This document shows positions 36,853 to 46,864 of a DNA stretch of 64,000 nucleotides, piece by piece. Numbering within the stretch: position 1 is the first letter of the stretch; every line of letters starts with the position of its first letter. Below the pieces are notes generated by a model. That model was not told the DNA's origin. It saw nothing but the letters and a program-made list of their open reading frames with translations, and searched no databases. Source of the stretch: Stenotrophomonas hibiscicola ATCC 19867 (GTDB taxonomy: Bacteria; Pseudomonadota; Gammaproteobacteria; Xanthomonadales; Xanthomonadaceae); the NCBI RefSeq assembly GCF_000382065.1, contig NZ_KB907498.1, positions 750,714 to 814,713 of the forward strand, read 5' to 3'. Made by a program: the position numbers and the translations under genes.

Positions 36853-37878
36853 ATGACCGAACCCGCCTCCGATCCCCAGCGCAGCGCGCAGCGCCTGCAG
36901 TGGGCCCGTACCCAGCTCGATGACGCCAACGCGGTAGTCGAACGCGCTTCGGTGGATGCCGGCATGCGCAGCTACTGGCGTACCACCAGCACGCGCGGCA
37001 GCCACATCGTGATGGACGCTCCGCCGGGGCTGGAAGATCCGCGGCCGTGGCTGCGCATGCGCGGCCTGCTGCACGACAACGGCCTGCGCGTGCCTGCATT
37101 GCTGGCGCAGGACCTGGAAGCCGGCTTCCTGCTGCTGGAAGATCTCGGCGGCCCGACCCTGGCCAGGATCCTCGACGAGCGCAACGCCGATGAATGGTTC
37201 GGCCGTTCGATCGAACAGCTGCTGCGCCTGCAGGCGATCCCGGTACCGGCCGACTTCGGCCAGTTCGGCGAAGCGCTGCTGCAGCGCGATGCCGGCCTGT
37301 TCGACGAATGGTTCCTGCAACGCCACCTGCAGCTGGAACTGGACTGCGGCGAGATCGAAGGGCTGCAGCTGGTACACCGCCGGTTGATGGACAACGCATT
37401 GGGCCAGGCCCAGCTGATGACCCACCGCGACTACATGCCGCGCAACCTGATGCCGGTCGACGACGGCCCCGCGGTGCTGGATTTCCAGGACCTGGTGCGT
37501 GGCCCGATCGCCTACGATGCGGTGAGCCTGTTCAAGGACGCCTTCCTGAGCTGGCCGCTGCAGCGCGTGGACGAGTGGCTGGCGCAGTACCACGAGCGCG
37601 CACGCGACGCCGGCCTGCCGGTACCCGACCGCGCCACCTTCCTGCGCGATGCCGACTGGATGGGTATCCAGCGCCACGTGAAGATCCTTGGCCTGTTCTG
37701 CCGCCTGCGCTACCGCGACAACAAGGGCCATTACCTGGACGACGCGCCGCGCTTCATCGGCTACCTGGATGAAGTACTGCCGCGCTACCGCGAGCTGGCA
37801 CCGCTGCAGCAGCTGCTGGACGAGCGCATCAAGCCGGCGCTGGCCGAGCTGGGTGCACCGATGCGCGTGGCCCGATGA
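36853..37878 (+). CDS. amgK: AmgK-type N-acetylmuramate/N-acetylglucosamine-1-kinase
   Basis: 341 residues of the aminoglycoside-phosphotransferase fold. Kinase motifs: LLLEDLGGPTLA, the catalytic loop LMTHRDYMPRNLMPV (Asp, Asn) and metal-binding VLDFQDLVRGP. It overlaps the nucleotidyltransferase gene by four bases, the conserved amgK-murU pair. AmgK phosphorylates the anomeric position of cell-wall sugars and MurU makes UDP-MurNAc. This salvage route bypasses de novo synthesis and gives some intrinsic fosfomycin tolerance in other Gram-negatives. Confidence 0.92.
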   Translation: MTEPASDPQRSAQRLQWARTQLDDANAVVERASVDAGMRSYWRTTSTRGSHIVMDAPPGLEDPRPWLRMRGLLHDNGLRVPALLAQDLEAGFLLLEDLGGPTLARILDERNADEWFGRSIEQLLRLQAIPVPADFGQFGEALLQRDAGLFDEWFLQRHLQLELDCGEIEGLQLVHRRLMDNALGQAQLMTHRDYMPRNLMPVDDGPAVLDFQDLVRGPIAYDAVSLFKDAFLSWPLQRVDEWLAQYHERARDAGLPVPDRATFLRDADWMGIQRHVKILGLFCRLRYRDNKGHYLDDAPRFIGYLDEVLPRYRELAPLQQLLDERIKPALAELGAPMRVAR

Positions 37879-38585
37879 AGGCGCTGGTCTTTGCCGCCGG
37901 CCTCGGCGAGCGCATGCGCCCGCTGACCCTGCACACGCCCAAGCCGCTGCTGGAAGTGGCTGGCAAGCCGCTGATCGTCTGGCACCTGGAACGCCTGGCC
38001 GCACTCGGCGTGCGCGAGGTGGTGGTCAACACCGCGTGGCTGGCCGAGCAGTTCCCTGCAACGCTGGGCGATGGCAGCCAATGGGGCCTGCGCCTGCATT
38101 TCCTTTACGAAGGGCAGACCCCGCTGGAAACCGGCGGCGGCATCCTCAACGCATTGCCGGTGCTGGGCGATGCCCCGTTCCTGGTGGTGAACGGCGATAT
38201 CTGGACCGATTTCGATTTCGCCACGCTGCCGCGCGAGCCGCAGGGCCAGGCACACCTGGTGCTGGTCGACAATCCGGCGCAACACCCCGACGGTGACTAC
38301 CGACTCGATGCGCAGGGCCTGCTGCACCACGACCGCGCAGGGCCGTGCCTGACCTATGCCGGCATCGGCGTGTATCGCCCCTCCATCGTGGCCGACTGGC
38401 GCGCGGTGATCGGCGATGCGCCGGGCAGCGAGCGGCTGCCGCCGAAGTTCTCGGTGGTGCCGCTGCAGAAGCATTTCATGGCGCGGGGGTTGATGACCGG
38501 GCAGCACCATCGCGGGCGCTGGACCGATGTCGGGACCGTGGATCGGCTGCGCGCGCTGGATGCTGAGTTGGCGGCGAACGGCTGA
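37875..38585 (+). CDS. murU: N-acetylmuramate-1-phosphate uridylyltransferase MurU
   Basis: 236-residue sugar-nucleotidyltransferase. The nucleotide-binding signature is AAGLGERMRPLTLHTPKPLLEVAG near the N-terminus, with LVVNGDIWTDFDF as the metal-binding region and ETGGGILNAL for sugar binding. The overlap with amgK (ATGA) fixes the start and the pathway: peptidoglycan sugar recycling in the cytoplasm. Confidence 0.93.
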   Translation: MKALVFAAGLGERMRPLTLHTPKPLLEVAGKPLIVWHLERLAALGVREVVVNTAWLAEQFPATLGDGSQWGLRLHFLYEGQTPLETGGGILNALPVLGDAPFLVVNGDIWTDFDFATLPREPQGQAHLVLVDNPAQHPDGDYRLDAQGLLHHDRAGPCLTYAGIGVYRPSIVADWRAVIGDAPGSERLPPKFSVVPLQKHFMARGLMTGQHHRGRWTDVGTVDRLRALDAELAANG

Positions 38586-38634
38586 GCCCCTCGTGGCTGG
38601 ACTCATTGAAAGCAGAAGCCGTGCTTGGCCGGTC

Positions 38635-38730
38635 GGGGTGGGTCCGGTTGCGGGGGCGTGAGCGCCATGGATGGCGCGATCGAGGCTACATGGACGTACT
38701 TGCGCCGTCCCCCGCAACCTGAGCCACCCC
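38635..38730. repeat. Long intergenic inverted repeat (about 96 bp)
   Basis: Arms 38635-38656 and 38709-38730 are inverted copies matching at 20 of 22 positions. They enclose a smaller palindrome gcgccatggatggcgc (38663-38678) next to gatcgaggc. A similar element with other arms but the same inner core lies at 56689-56866. This suggests a repeat family distinct from SMAG. Confidence 0.75.
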
Positions 38731-38823
38731 GCCTCCCCTCAGGAAGCCAGCCTTTGAAGTTGACGTTGACGTTGCTTCGGCTTCGGCGGGTGCAGGGCGC
38801 AGCCCTGCAAACAAACCCCACCC

Positions 38824-39531
38824 TCAGTAACGAGGCCGGCCTTCTTCCAGCACCTGGCGCAGGAACGGCACGGTGATCCGCCGCTTCGCCGCCAGCGATT
38901 CGCGGTCCAGCCAGTCCAGCAGCGTGATCAACCCACCCAGCTCGCGCCCGGTGTGCGACAGCAGCCACTCGATGGCCGCTTCGTCGATGGCCAGGCCGCG
39001 TCGCAGCGCGCGCTCGCGCAGCACCGCAGCACGACCTTCCTCATCCAGCGGCTGCAGCAGCACGCGCACGCACTGGCCCAGCCGCGAACGCAGGTCCGGC
39101 AGCACCAGGCCCAGCTCGCCCGGTGCCTTCTGCGCGGTGTAGAGCACGGTCACGCCTGCTGCACGCGCGCGGTTGTGGAAATCAAACAGCGCGATCTCGT
39201 CCTCGCGGTTGCCGGCAACCTCGTCCAGCCCGTCTAACGCCACCAGTTCACGTGCGTCCAGCCCGTCGAGCGCTGCACGAACGCGGCCGGCGGCGCTGGC
39301 CAGTGGCACGTACGTCGGCAGGCGCCCGGCCTGCTCGGCGCTGGAGCACGTCGCCAGCGCCTGGTGGGTCTTGCCGGTGCCCGCCGCGCCTTCCAGGTAG
39401 ACCCAATCGTGGCTGGCGCCGACCGCGATCGCACGCAGCTGCGCCAGCGCGCCATCCGGCGCGCCGATGAAGGTCTCCAGGCGCTGGTCCCGCGGGTAAT
39501 GCAGGGCCAGCGGCAGTTGCGGCACGCCCAT
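38824..39531 (-). CDS. hda: DnaA regulatory inactivator Hda
   Basis: 235 residues, an AAA+ protein related to DnaA domain III. N-terminal clamp-binding-like QLPLAL, Walker A EGAAGTGKTHQA, Walker B ELVALDGLDEVAG, sensor region LPDLRSRLGQC. With the DNA-loaded sliding clamp, Hda stimulates ATP hydrolysis by DnaA and so limits initiation. The ATG overlaps the upstream transporter stop (TGATG); a GTG one codon earlier is possible. Confidence 0.93.
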   Translation of the reverse strand: MGVPQLPLALHYPRDQRLETFIGAPDGALAQLRAIAVGASHDWVYLEGAAGTGKTHQALATCSSAEQAGRLPTYVPLASAAGRVRAALDGLDARELVALDGLDEVAGNREDEIALFDFHNRARAAGVTVLYTAQKAPGELGLVLPDLRSRLGQCVRVLLQPLDEEGRAAVLRERALRRGLAIDEAAIEWLLSHTGRELGGLITLLDWLDRESLAAKRRITVPFLRQVLEEGRPRY

Positions 39532-40700
39532 CACTTCAGGTCGGGGCCCTTGTCGGTCGGAACGATGATATGGGGGGCGTCGACCACGCCATCAAGCACG
39601 ATCGCCGGCTTCTCGCCCACGTACAGCTCGCTCTGGCGGTAACGCTGGTGGGCATAGCGCAGCAGCACGTTCGTCACCGCCGCCACCGGCAGCGCAAGCA
39701 GCATGCCGAGGAAGCCGAACAGCTGGCCGCCGGCCATCACCGCGAAGATCACCGCCACCGGATGCAGGCCGATCTTGTCGCCGACAATGCGCGGGGTCAG
39801 TACGTAGCTCTCCAGCAGCTGGCCCACGGTGAACACCACGCCGACCAGGATCAGCAGCTTCAGGTCGAAGCCCTGTGCCTGCACCAGCGCGGCAATCACC
39901 GCCATCAGCACGCCGGTGGTCGCGCCCAGGTAGGGGATGAAGCTGATCAGGCCGGCAATCAGGCCAATCAGCAGGCCCAGCTTGAGGCCTACCAGCGACA
40001 GGCCGCCGGCGTAGATCACGCCCAACGCCAGCATCACCAGGAACTGGCCGCGGATGAACGCCCCCAGCACCTCGTTGGACTCACGCGCCAGCGCAGTGAT
40101 GGTGCCGATGTGGTTGCGCGGAATCACCGAGGCCACCCGCTCGACCAGCTTGTCCCAGTCGCGCAGGAAGTAGAACGCCAGGATCGGCAGCAGCAGGATG
40201 TTGACCACCCAGGTCACCATCGCAAAACCCGAACGCGAGACGTAGCCCATGAACGTGGTGGCGACGCCGCCGGCCTGCTGCCAGTGGCTGCGCACCCACT
40301 CGATCAGGCGGTCCGGATCCAGCCACTGCATCACTTCCAGGCCGGTCTTCTGCTCGAACCAGGGAATCCCCTTTTCCATCAGCCACGCCTGCGCCTGCGG
40401 CGCGACCGCGATCAGGGTGGTGATCTGGCGCTCGATCATCGGCACCAGCACCAGCAGCAGCGCCACGATCACCAGCACCATCGCCGCGAACACCAGCACC
40501 ACGCCGGTCATGCGCGAGCGGCCGGTGGCCTCGATGCGGTCCACCAGCGGGTCGCCCAGCCAGGCCAGCGCCAGCGCCAGCACGAACGGGGTCAGGATCG
40601 GGGCCAGCAGCCACACCACCCAGCCGACCAGGCCGGCGAACAGGATGTACTTCAGCCGGCGCAGGAACTGCGCGATTTCCGCTTCCGGGGGCAGGGTCAT
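39531..40700 (-). CDS. AI-2E family (PerM-like) membrane transporter
   Basis: 389 residues with about eight membrane helices and the family layout: paired N-terminal helices (LVGWVVWLLAPILTPFVLAL), a soluble middle domain (about 90-150), and the conserved core GLIAGLISFIPYLGATTGV. Members include AI-2 exporters and Na+/H+ antiporters, so the substrate is open. The gene order perM-hda with overlap is common in gammaproteobacteria. Confidence 0.9.
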   Translation of the reverse strand: MTLPPEAEIAQFLRRLKYILFAGLVGWVVWLLAPILTPFVLALALAWLGDPLVDRIEATGRSRMTGVVLVFAAMVLVIVALLLVLVPMIERQITTLIAVAPQAQAWLMEKGIPWFEQKTGLEVMQWLDPDRLIEWVRSHWQQAGGVATTFMGYVSRSGFAMVTWVVNILLLPILAFYFLRDWDKLVERVASVIPRNHIGTITALARESNEVLGAFIRGQFLVMLALGVIYAGGLSLVGLKLGLLIGLIAGLISFIPYLGATTGVLMAVIAALVQAQGFDLKLLILVGVVFTVGQLLESYVLTPRIVGDKIGLHPVAVIFAVMAGGQLFGFLGMLLALPVAAVTNVLLRYAHQRYRQSELYVGEKPAIVLDGVVDAPHIIVPTDKGPDLK

Positions 40701-41836
40701 CGCAGGCGGTACTCATTGCTGACCGGTGCTGCGACCGGGGCACCGGTGGTGTCGTCGATCGGCGTCGGCAGGGCCGGCAGCGGCGCGCTCGGCACCAGTA
40801 CACCGTTGTCGCCCAGCATGCGGTTGAAGCCGGCCAGGCCGGTGGTCATCTCCAGGCTCAGCTCCAGCTGGCCGGCCGAAGCATGCAGCGGGGTGACGTT
40901 GCGCACCACCGGCACCTCGCGCAGGCCGGCGGCAAGGCGCAGGTAGTCGTCGGCACTGTTGATGCCGGTGACCACCACGCGGTAGGTTCCGGCCTGGCCG
41001 ACGGCGGCGCCGGCCTTCGCATAGCGCCTGACCAGCGCATCGGCGGCGCCATCGGCGCCGGCCGCCATCGCCCGCATGGCGTTGGCGTCCTTGCTGGTCC
41101 ACTTGTTCAGCTCACGGCCGTTGTCGACGAACACCCAGTCCGCCTGCCAGCCGCCGTTGGCGCGGTAGAGCTTGCCGATCAGCTGCATCGGCGGTGAGTA
41201 GCGCGAGGAGGCGCGGGCCACGGCGGCACTGTCCTGGCGCCAGATGGCACCGGCCAGCGCCTGCTCGGCGGCACCACCGCTGGGCAGGCCGAGCTTGTAG
41301 CCGCGCTCGATGGCGCGGTTCAGCAGTGGGCGGGCGGCATTGGCCTGCTGCACGCTGACCAGGCGCGGGCCGCTGCCGTCATCCACGGCCAGCCACACCA
41401 CCGGCTTCGGTCGCGGCTGCGGCCACAGCGGCAGGCCCAGCGCCGAGACCAGCGAATCGACGTCGTCCTCGCGAAAACGGGCCACCAGCAGGGTCCGGAA
41501 GCTCGGCGCGCCGCTGGCGCCTACGCTCTGGTCCTGCTTGTAGTCGTAGCTGGCCACGTAGTCCTTGGCATTGCGCAGTGCCTGCACCACACCCGGGCGC
41601 GACATCACGTTGCGATCACCGGACAGCTTGCCCAGTACCACGCTCAGGGCGCGGGCCAGGGCGCCGTTGCGATCGGCTTCGGCTTGGCTGTTGACGGGCA
41701 CTTCGGCCTCGTACGCGCCACTGGCGGTGGCGACATCACCCTCGGTGCGAAGGCCGCTCTGGGCCATCGTGGCCACCGGCAGGCTCAGCGCAAGGAGCAG
41801 GGTCAGAATCAGGCTGCGGCGCATCAGGACATCCAT
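40697..41836 (-). CDS. DUF2066 domain periplasmic protein
   Basis: About 379 residues from MDVLMRRSL, with a signal peptide ending ATMAQ. The DUF2066 region runs over most of the protein ([51 protein letters not shown]). The family is known by genome context only, usually between purM and perM/hda as here. It overlaps the transporter gene by four bases and is divergent from purM. Function unknown. Confidence 0.85.
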   Translation of the reverse strand: MDVLMRRSLILTLLLALSLPVATMAQSGLRTEGDVATASGAYEAEVPVNSQAEADRNGALARALSVVLGKLSGDRNVMSRPGVVQALRNAKDYVASYDYKQDQSVGASGAPSFRTLLVARFREDDVDSLVSALGLPLWPQPRPKPVVWLAVDDGSGPRLVSVQQANAARPLLNRAIERGYKLGLPSGGAAEQALAGAIWRQDSAAVARASSRYSPPMQLIGKLYRANGGWQADWVFVDNGRELNKWTSKDANAMRAMAAGADGAADALVRRYAKAGAAVGQAGTYRVVVTGINSADDYLRLAAGLREVPVVRNVTPLHASAGQLELSLEMTTGLAGFNRMLGDNGVLVPSAPLPALPTPIDDTTGAPVAAPVSNEYRLR

Positions 41837-41935
41837 TGGCTCGACGTATCCGGGGGAATTGTTGCCCGAATACGGCCTTTGCGCCAATGCGGCCTGTTAA
41901 AATCGCCCGTTCAACCCCTGCCAGCGCCGACGCCC

Positions 41936-42994
41936 GTGACCAACACCCCGTCTTCCGCCCCCTCCCCCCTTACCTATCGTGACGCGGGTGTCGACATCGA
42001 CGCCGGCAACGAGCTGGTCGAGCGGATCAAGCCCCTGGTCAAGCGCAGCTTCCGGCCGGAAGTGATGGGCGGCCTGGGCGGCTTCGGCGCCCTGTTCGAC
42101 CTGTCCAACAAGTACCGCGAGCCGGTGCTGGTGTCGGGTACCGACGGCGTGGGCACCAAGCTGAAGCTGGCGCACCAGCTGAACCGCCACGATACGATCG
42201 GCATCGACCTGGTCGCCATGTGCGTGAACGACGTGCTGGTACAGGGTGCCGAGCCGCTGTTCTTCCTGGACTACTTCGCGACCGGCAAGCTGGACATCGA
42301 CACCGCCGCGGCGGTCGTGGGCGGCATCGCCAACGGCTGCACCGAGGCCGGCTGCGCGCTGATCGGTGGTGAAACCGCTGAAATGCCCGACATGTATGCC
42401 CCGGGCGAATACGACCTGGCCGGCTTCACGGTGGCCGCGGTCGAGAAGAGCGAGCTGAAGGACGGCGCCAGCGTGGCTGCCGGCGACGTGCTGATCGGCA
42501 TCGCCTCGTCCGGCCCGCACTCCAACGGCTACTCGCTGGTGCGCCGCATCTACGACCGTGCCGGCCGCCCGGCCGAGCTGGAGCTGGAAGGCGGCGTGAA
42601 GCTGGTCGATGCGCTGATGGCGCCGACCCGCCTGTACGTCAAGCCGATCCTGGCGCTGCTGAAGTCACACGGCGAGGCCATTCACGGCATGGCCCACATC
42701 ACCGGTGGCGGGCTGACCGAGAACATCATCCGCGTGGTGCCCGACGGCCTCGGCCTGGACATCCAGGCCTCGTCCTGGACCCTGCCGCCGGTATTCCAGT
42801 GGCTGCAGAAGGAAGGCGCCGTTGCCGACAGCGAGATGTGGCGCACCTTCAACTGCGGCATCGGCTTCGTGCTGATCGTCGCGCCGGACCAGGAGGCTGC
42901 CGTGTCCGAGGCGGTCAGGGCGCAGGGCCTGGAGCACTGGACCATCGGCCAGGTGGTCACCGCCGAAGGCGCCGAGCGCGTCCACATCGGCTGA
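41936..42994 (+). CDS. purM: Phosphoribosylformylglycinamidine cyclo-ligase PurM
   Basis: 352 residues from a GTG start. PurM makes AIR from FGAM with ATP in purine synthesis. Family motifs: [88 protein letters not shown]. It is followed three genes later by purN, giving a purM-(three small membrane genes)-purN arrangement. Confidence 0.97.
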   Translation: MTNTPSSAPSPLTYRDAGVDIDAGNELVERIKPLVKRSFRPEVMGGLGGFGALFDLSNKYREPVLVSGTDGVGTKLKLAHQLNRHDTIGIDLVAMCVNDVLVQGAEPLFFLDYFATGKLDIDTAAAVVGGIANGCTEAGCALIGGETAEMPDMYAPGEYDLAGFTVAAVEKSELKDGASVAAGDVLIGIASSGPHSNGYSLVRRIYDRAGRPAELELEGGVKLVDALMAPTRLYVKPILALLKSHGEAIHGMAHITGGGLTENIIRVVPDGLGLDIQASSWTLPPVFQWLQKEGAVADSEMWRTFNCGIGFVLIVAPDQEAAVSEAVRAQGLEHWTIGQVVTAEGAERVHIG

Positions 42995-43015
42995 GCCCGG
43001 CAACCAGGAGCCCGC

Positions 43016-43504
43016 ATGGACGCAACGCCCCCCCTGGCACCCACCCCGGTACCACCGCCGTTGGCGGCGGTGCCGGTCTTCAGCAGGCAGGACGCTGACC
43101 ACCTGCGCGCGCTGTCCATCGCCCACTATGTGTTCGGTGGCCTGATTGCGCTGCTCTCGCTGTTTTTCATTCTGTACATCGTGCTCGGCATCAGTGCGCT
43201 GAGCGGCCATCTGCCGATGAACTCCGGGGGCCAGCCCTCGTCGCCGGCCGAACAGCGCCTGTTCGGCTGGGTGTTCACGGTCCTGGGGACCGTGTTCGTC
43301 GCCGGCGGCCTGGGCATGGCCGCATTCGTCATCCATGCCGGCCGCTGCGTGGCCCGGCGGCGTCGTTACCTGCTGTGCCTGATCGTGGCCGGCCTGCTCT
43401 GCCTGTTCGCGCCGCTGGGCACCGTTCTAGGGGTTTTCACCCTGGTCACACTGCTGCGCCCGCAGGTGAAGGCCGCCTTCGATGCAGCTGGCACGGCTGC
43501 ATGA
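43016..43504 (+). CDS. Membrane protein of unknown function
   Basis: 162 residues: a Pro/Ala-rich cytoplasmic N-terminus of about 24 residues, then four hydrophobic segments (43-62, 84-106 and a pair at 119-147). No family is recognised with confidence. Located between purM and a paralog-like membrane gene with which it overlaps by four bases. Confidence 0.75.
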   Translation: MDATPPLAPTPVPPPLAAVPVFSRQDADHLRALSIAHYVFGGLIALLSLFFILYIVLGISALSGHLPMNSGGQPSSPAEQRLFGWVFTVLGTVFVAGGLGMAAFVIHAGRCVARRRRYLLCLIVAGLLCLFAPLGTVLGVFTLVTLLRPQVKAAFDAAGTAA

Positions 43505-43923
43505 CGATGCCGGGCGCGCCTCCGCCATTGCCACAGCAGACCCTGGCGCAGCTGCAGTTGGCCAGCCACCTGCAGACGCTGAAGGTGCTGTTCTACGCGC
43601 TGGCAGGTTTCCACTGGCTGGCCGCGTTGGCCTTCCTCGGTTTCATCGGCCTGGTCGCCAGTTCCCGGGGGTTGGACGAAGGCACGGCGCTGGCCACGGT
43701 CTACGGGGTCATTTCGTTGTTGGCGGCGGCGCTTGGCTTCTTACAGCTGCACACCGCGCGCCTGCTGTCGCGCCGCACCGGGCTGGCCTGGTGCCAGCGC
43801 GCGGCATGGCTGGCAGTGCTTGCCGGCCCGTTGGGCATGGCGCTGACGGCCTATGCCCGGGTGTTCCTGTCCAAGCCTGACATGGCCGCATTGTTCGACC
43901 GCGGCGACCACCTCAGTGCCTGA
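43501..43923 (+). CDS. Membrane protein of unknown function
   Basis: 140 residues with a Pro-rich N-terminus and three to four hydrophobic segments, resembling the preceding protein in layout (Pro-rich start, LAQLQLASHLQTLKVLFYALAGFHWL). The two may be an old tandem duplication. The ATGA overlap with the previous gene fixes the start. Role unknown. Confidence 0.72.
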   Translation: MTMPGAPPPLPQQTLAQLQLASHLQTLKVLFYALAGFHWLAALAFLGFIGLVASSRGLDEGTALATVYGVISLLAAALGFLQLHTARLLSRRTGLAWCQRAAWLAVLAGPLGMALTAYARVFLSKPDMAALFDRGDHLSA

Positions 43924-43963
43924 GCCCGCAGGCAACCCATCGCTCCCTCCTGACCGATCCGAC

Positions 43964-44623
43964 ATGTCCGCGCCCGCCACCGCCGCAAACGCCACTGCCC
44001 GCGGCTATCGTGTTTCACTGCCCAAGAAGCTGGCCTTCGCCGCCGTACTGGCCGTGTTCCTGGTCAGCTGGATCGATCCGCTGTGGCCCGTCGAACAGGC
44101 CCTGCACAGCTCGCTGACCGTCGTCGGCCTGGCTGCCCTGCTCTGGGTGGACCGGCGTGGCTGGCTGGGCAATGGCGCCTTCATCGCGATCTGTGGCTTC
44201 ATCGCACTGCATTGCGTGGGCGCGCGCTGGCTGTACTCCAACGTGCCCTACGACGCTTGGGCACAGGCGCTGGCCGGCTGGTCGCCGAATGCCGCCTTCG
44301 GCTGGCAGCGCAACCACTTCGACCGTCTCATCCACTTGTTGTTCGGCGTCTGCTTCACCCCCGCGCTGCTGCAGCTGGCCCGGCATGCCTGGCCGGCGCT
44401 GCGCCTGGGCCAGGCCTTCAGCCTGGCGGTGATGACGGTGATGTGCGCCAGCCTGGTCTACGAGTGGTTCGAGTGGGCCATCGCGCTTGCCCTGTCGCCC
44501 GACGCCGCCGAGGCCTACAACGGGCAGCAGGGCGACATGTGGGACGCTCATGCCGACATGCTGCTGGCGACCTTGGGCAGTCTGCTGACCTGGCCGTTGA
44601 TCCGCCGGAGTGCCCGGCAATGA
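43964..44623 (+). CDS. DUF2238 (YjdF) family membrane protein
   Basis: 219 residues with about six membrane helices. DUF2238 features: HCVGARWLYSNVPYDAW, NHFDRLIHLLFGV, SLVYEWFEWAIAL and QGDMWDAHADMLLATLGS, with conserved His, Glu and Asp in the membrane. Function is not known. It overlaps purN by four bases. Confidence 0.88.
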   Translation: MSAPATAANATARGYRVSLPKKLAFAAVLAVFLVSWIDPLWPVEQALHSSLTVVGLAALLWVDRRGWLGNGAFIAICGFIALHCVGARWLYSNVPYDAWAQALAGWSPNAAFGWQRNHFDRLIHLLFGVCFTPALLQLARHAWPALRLGQAFSLAVMTVMCASLVYEWFEWAIALALSPDAAEAYNGQQGDMWDAHADMLLATLGSLLTWPLIRRSARQ

Positions 44624-45279
44624 GCACGCCCACCCGCATTGCCGTGCTCGCCTCCGGCCGCGGCAGCAACCTGCAGGCCATCCTTGACGCAATTGCTGAC
44701 GGCCGCCTGCCCGCCGAGGTTGTCGGCGTGTTCTCCGACCGCCCAGCCGCAGCCGCGCTGCAACGGGTCCGCGCCAGCCTGCGCTGGGCGCATGCACCGA
44801 AAGAATTCGGTGACCGCGCCGCCTACGAGCAGGCCTTGGGCGATGCACTGGCCGCGGTCGCGCCGGATCTGATCGTCTGCGCCGGCTACATGCGCATTCT
44901 CGGCGCCGACTTCGTGCAGCGCTTCAATGGCCGGCTGGTCAACATCCACCCCTCCCTGCTACCGCTGCACAAGGGGCTGGACACGCATGCGCGGGCGCTG
45001 CACGCCGGCGATGCGGAGCATGGGGCCAGCGTGCACCTGGTGGTGCCCGAGCTGGATGCCGGCGCCGTGCTGGCCCAGGCGCGGGTGCCGGTAATGCCCG
45101 GCGATGACGCCGACAGCCTGGCGGCGCGTGTGCTGGGGGTGGAGCATCCGCTGCTGATCGCCACCCTGCAGCTGCTGTGCGCCGGCCGCCTGGCTGAACG
45201 GGAGGGCCAGCCACTGCTGGATGGTCACCCCCTGTTTAGCCCACTGGTCCTAGATTCCGCCGGGAACCTGAACCGGTAA
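44620..45279 (+). CDS. purN: Phosphoribosylglycinamide formyltransferase PurN
   Basis: 219 residues. Uses 10-formyl-tetrahydrofolate to formylate GAR in purine synthesis. Motifs: VLASGRGSNLQAILD (phosphate loop), LIVCAGYMRIL, catalytic NIHPSLLPLHKGLDTHARAL, and HLVVPELDAGAVLAQ in place of the usual H-V-D-E loop. It completes the purM-purN set. Confidence 0.95.
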   Translation: MSTPTRIAVLASGRGSNLQAILDAIADGRLPAEVVGVFSDRPAAAALQRVRASLRWAHAPKEFGDRAAYEQALGDALAAVAPDLIVCAGYMRILGADFVQRFNGRLVNIHPSLLPLHKGLDTHARALHAGDAEHGASVHLVVPELDAGAVLAQARVPVMPGDDADSLAARVLGVEHPLLIATLQLLCAGRLAEREGQPLLDGHPLFSPLVLDSAGNLNR

Positions 45280-45347
45280 CGCCCACGCACACGCCCCGCT
45301 GACTGCGGGGCTGGCATCCTGCCCCCCTCCTGCAGCTCCTGTCCTCC

Positions 45348-46166
45348 ATGAAGACCACGACCCTGCTGTCCACTTCATTGCTGCTGTCGCTTGTCGTGCT
45401 TCCCGGCGTGGGTTGGGGCCAGGCACAGGCGCCTGCCTCGCCGGTTCCGGCGCCAGCGGTGCAGCCGCCGGCCGAAACGACGGCCCCGGCCCTGCCGGCA
45501 TTGGCGTGGGAACCGCCGCCGCTGCAGCCGTTCAGCGCCACCTACCAGGCCTTCTACAAGGGCAAGGAGGCCGGCGACGCCAGCATGCAGGTCACCCACA
45601 CCGGCGGCAACCAGTGGCGGGTGGACATGCAGGTGGTCGGCCGCCGCGGGTTCGCCAGCGTGCTGGGACTGAACATCGAGCAGAGCACGGTCTTCGAGGA
45701 GCGCGCTGGCACCTATGCACCGCTGAGCCAGAGCACGGTGCGCAAGGGCCTGTTTCTCGGCAAGAAGGCGGTCGGCACGTACAACTGGCAGGCCGGTACC
45801 GCGCAGTGGAGCGGCGATGTCGAGAAGAAGCGCGCACAGCCGATTCCGCTGCAGCCGGGCGACCAGAGTGCGCTGCTGATCAATCTGGCAATCATGCGCG
45901 ACGCCCGCCCAGGTACCGCGATGCACTACCGCTACGTGGACATGGGCAAGGTCCGCCAGCATGACTACCAGGCCGCGCCGCAGACCGAGAACGTCGAGGT
46001 CGGCGACCTGTCCTACAACGCGCTGCGGGTCTACCGGACCAACGGCGGCAAAAATGAAACCATCCTCTGGATCGCCAACGGGGTCCCCACCCCGGTGCGC
46101 ATCCTGCAACGCGAAGACGGCGAAGACCGCGTCGATCTGCGCCTGATCGAATACCAAGGAGTCTGA
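45348..46166 (+). CDS. DUF3108 domain periplasmic protein
   Basis: 272 residues with a signal peptide, a Pro/Ala-rich linker (about 25-60) and a DUF3108 beta-barrel-like domain (FSATYQAFYKGKEAGDASMQ, VFEERAGTYAPLSQS, KAVGTYNWQAGTAQWSGD, LINLAIMRDARPG). The next gene is a paralog with the same strand pattern. The family is of unknown function, possibly ligand binding in the periplasm. Confidence 0.87.
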   Translation: MKTTTLLSTSLLLSLVVLPGVGWGQAQAPASPVPAPAVQPPAETTAPALPALAWEPPPLQPFSATYQAFYKGKEAGDASMQVTHTGGNQWRVDMQVVGRRGFASVLGLNIEQSTVFEERAGTYAPLSQSTVRKGLFLGKKAVGTYNWQAGTAQWSGDVEKKRAQPIPLQPGDQSALLINLAIMRDARPGTAMHYRYVDMGKVRQHDYQAAPQTENVEVGDLSYNALRVYRTNGGKNETILWIANGVPTPVRILQREDGEDRVDLRLIEYQGV

Positions 46167-46168
46167 GC

Positions 46169-46852
46169 ATGAGCATCCCGACCCGCCCCCTCGCCTGGAT
46201 CGCGGCCGCTGCCCTGTCCGTGGCCAGCCTGCCGGCCATGGCCCTGCAACCTTTCAAGGCGGATTACCTGGCCAGCTACATGGGCATGCAGGCCAACGGC
46301 ACGATGACCCTGTCCAACGAAGGCAGCAACAAGTGGCGCTACAGCCTCCAGGTGAAGAACCAGCTCGCCGACCTGAGCCAGAGCACCGTGTTCGAGGAAG
46401 TACGTGGGCAACTGCGCCCGCTGAGCAGCCAGGACCGCTCGGCGCTGCTGGTGAAGAAGCGCAACGTGCAGGCCAATTACAACTGGACCAGCAACCAGGC
46501 CACCTGGACCGGCGACATCAAGCCGGACCGTGCCGGCCCCATCGCGCTGAAGGCCGGTGACATGGATGCGCTGCTGATCAACCTGGCGATCACCCGTGAC
46601 CTGGCCGCCGGCAAGCCCCTGACCTATCGCATGGTCGACGAAGGCCGCATCAAGAACATGACCTACCGCGTGGTCGGCAAGGAATCGATCACCGTGGGCG
46701 GCAAGAGCTACGAGGCCACCAAGGTCTCGCGCGCCGACGGCAACAAGGAGCTGATCGCCTGGATCGTGCCGGAGTTCCCGGTGCCGGCGCGCATGCTGCA
46801 GCGTGAGGGCGGACGCGATGCGCTGGACCTGACCATCAAGGCGCTGAACTGA
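46169..46852 (+). CDS. DUF3108 domain periplasmic protein (paralog)
   Basis: 227 residues with a signal peptide and a DUF3108 domain (FKADYLASYMGMQANGTMTL, VFEEVRGQLRPLSSQ, NYNWTSNQATWTGD, LINLAITRDLAAGK). It starts 2 nt after the first DUF3108 gene and lacks the Pro-rich linker. The pair probably arose by tandem duplication and is co-transcribed. Function unknown. Confidence 0.87.
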   Translation: MSIPTRPLAWIAAAALSVASLPAMALQPFKADYLASYMGMQANGTMTLSNEGSNKWRYSLQVKNQLADLSQSTVFEEVRGQLRPLSSQDRSALLVKKRNVQANYNWTSNQATWTGDIKPDRAGPIALKAGDMDALLINLAITRDLAAGKPLTYRMVDEGRIKNMTYRVVGKESITVGGKSYEATKVSRADGNKELIAWIVPEFPVPARMLQREGGRDALDLTIKALN

Positions 46853-46864
46853 CCGGAGATCCAC

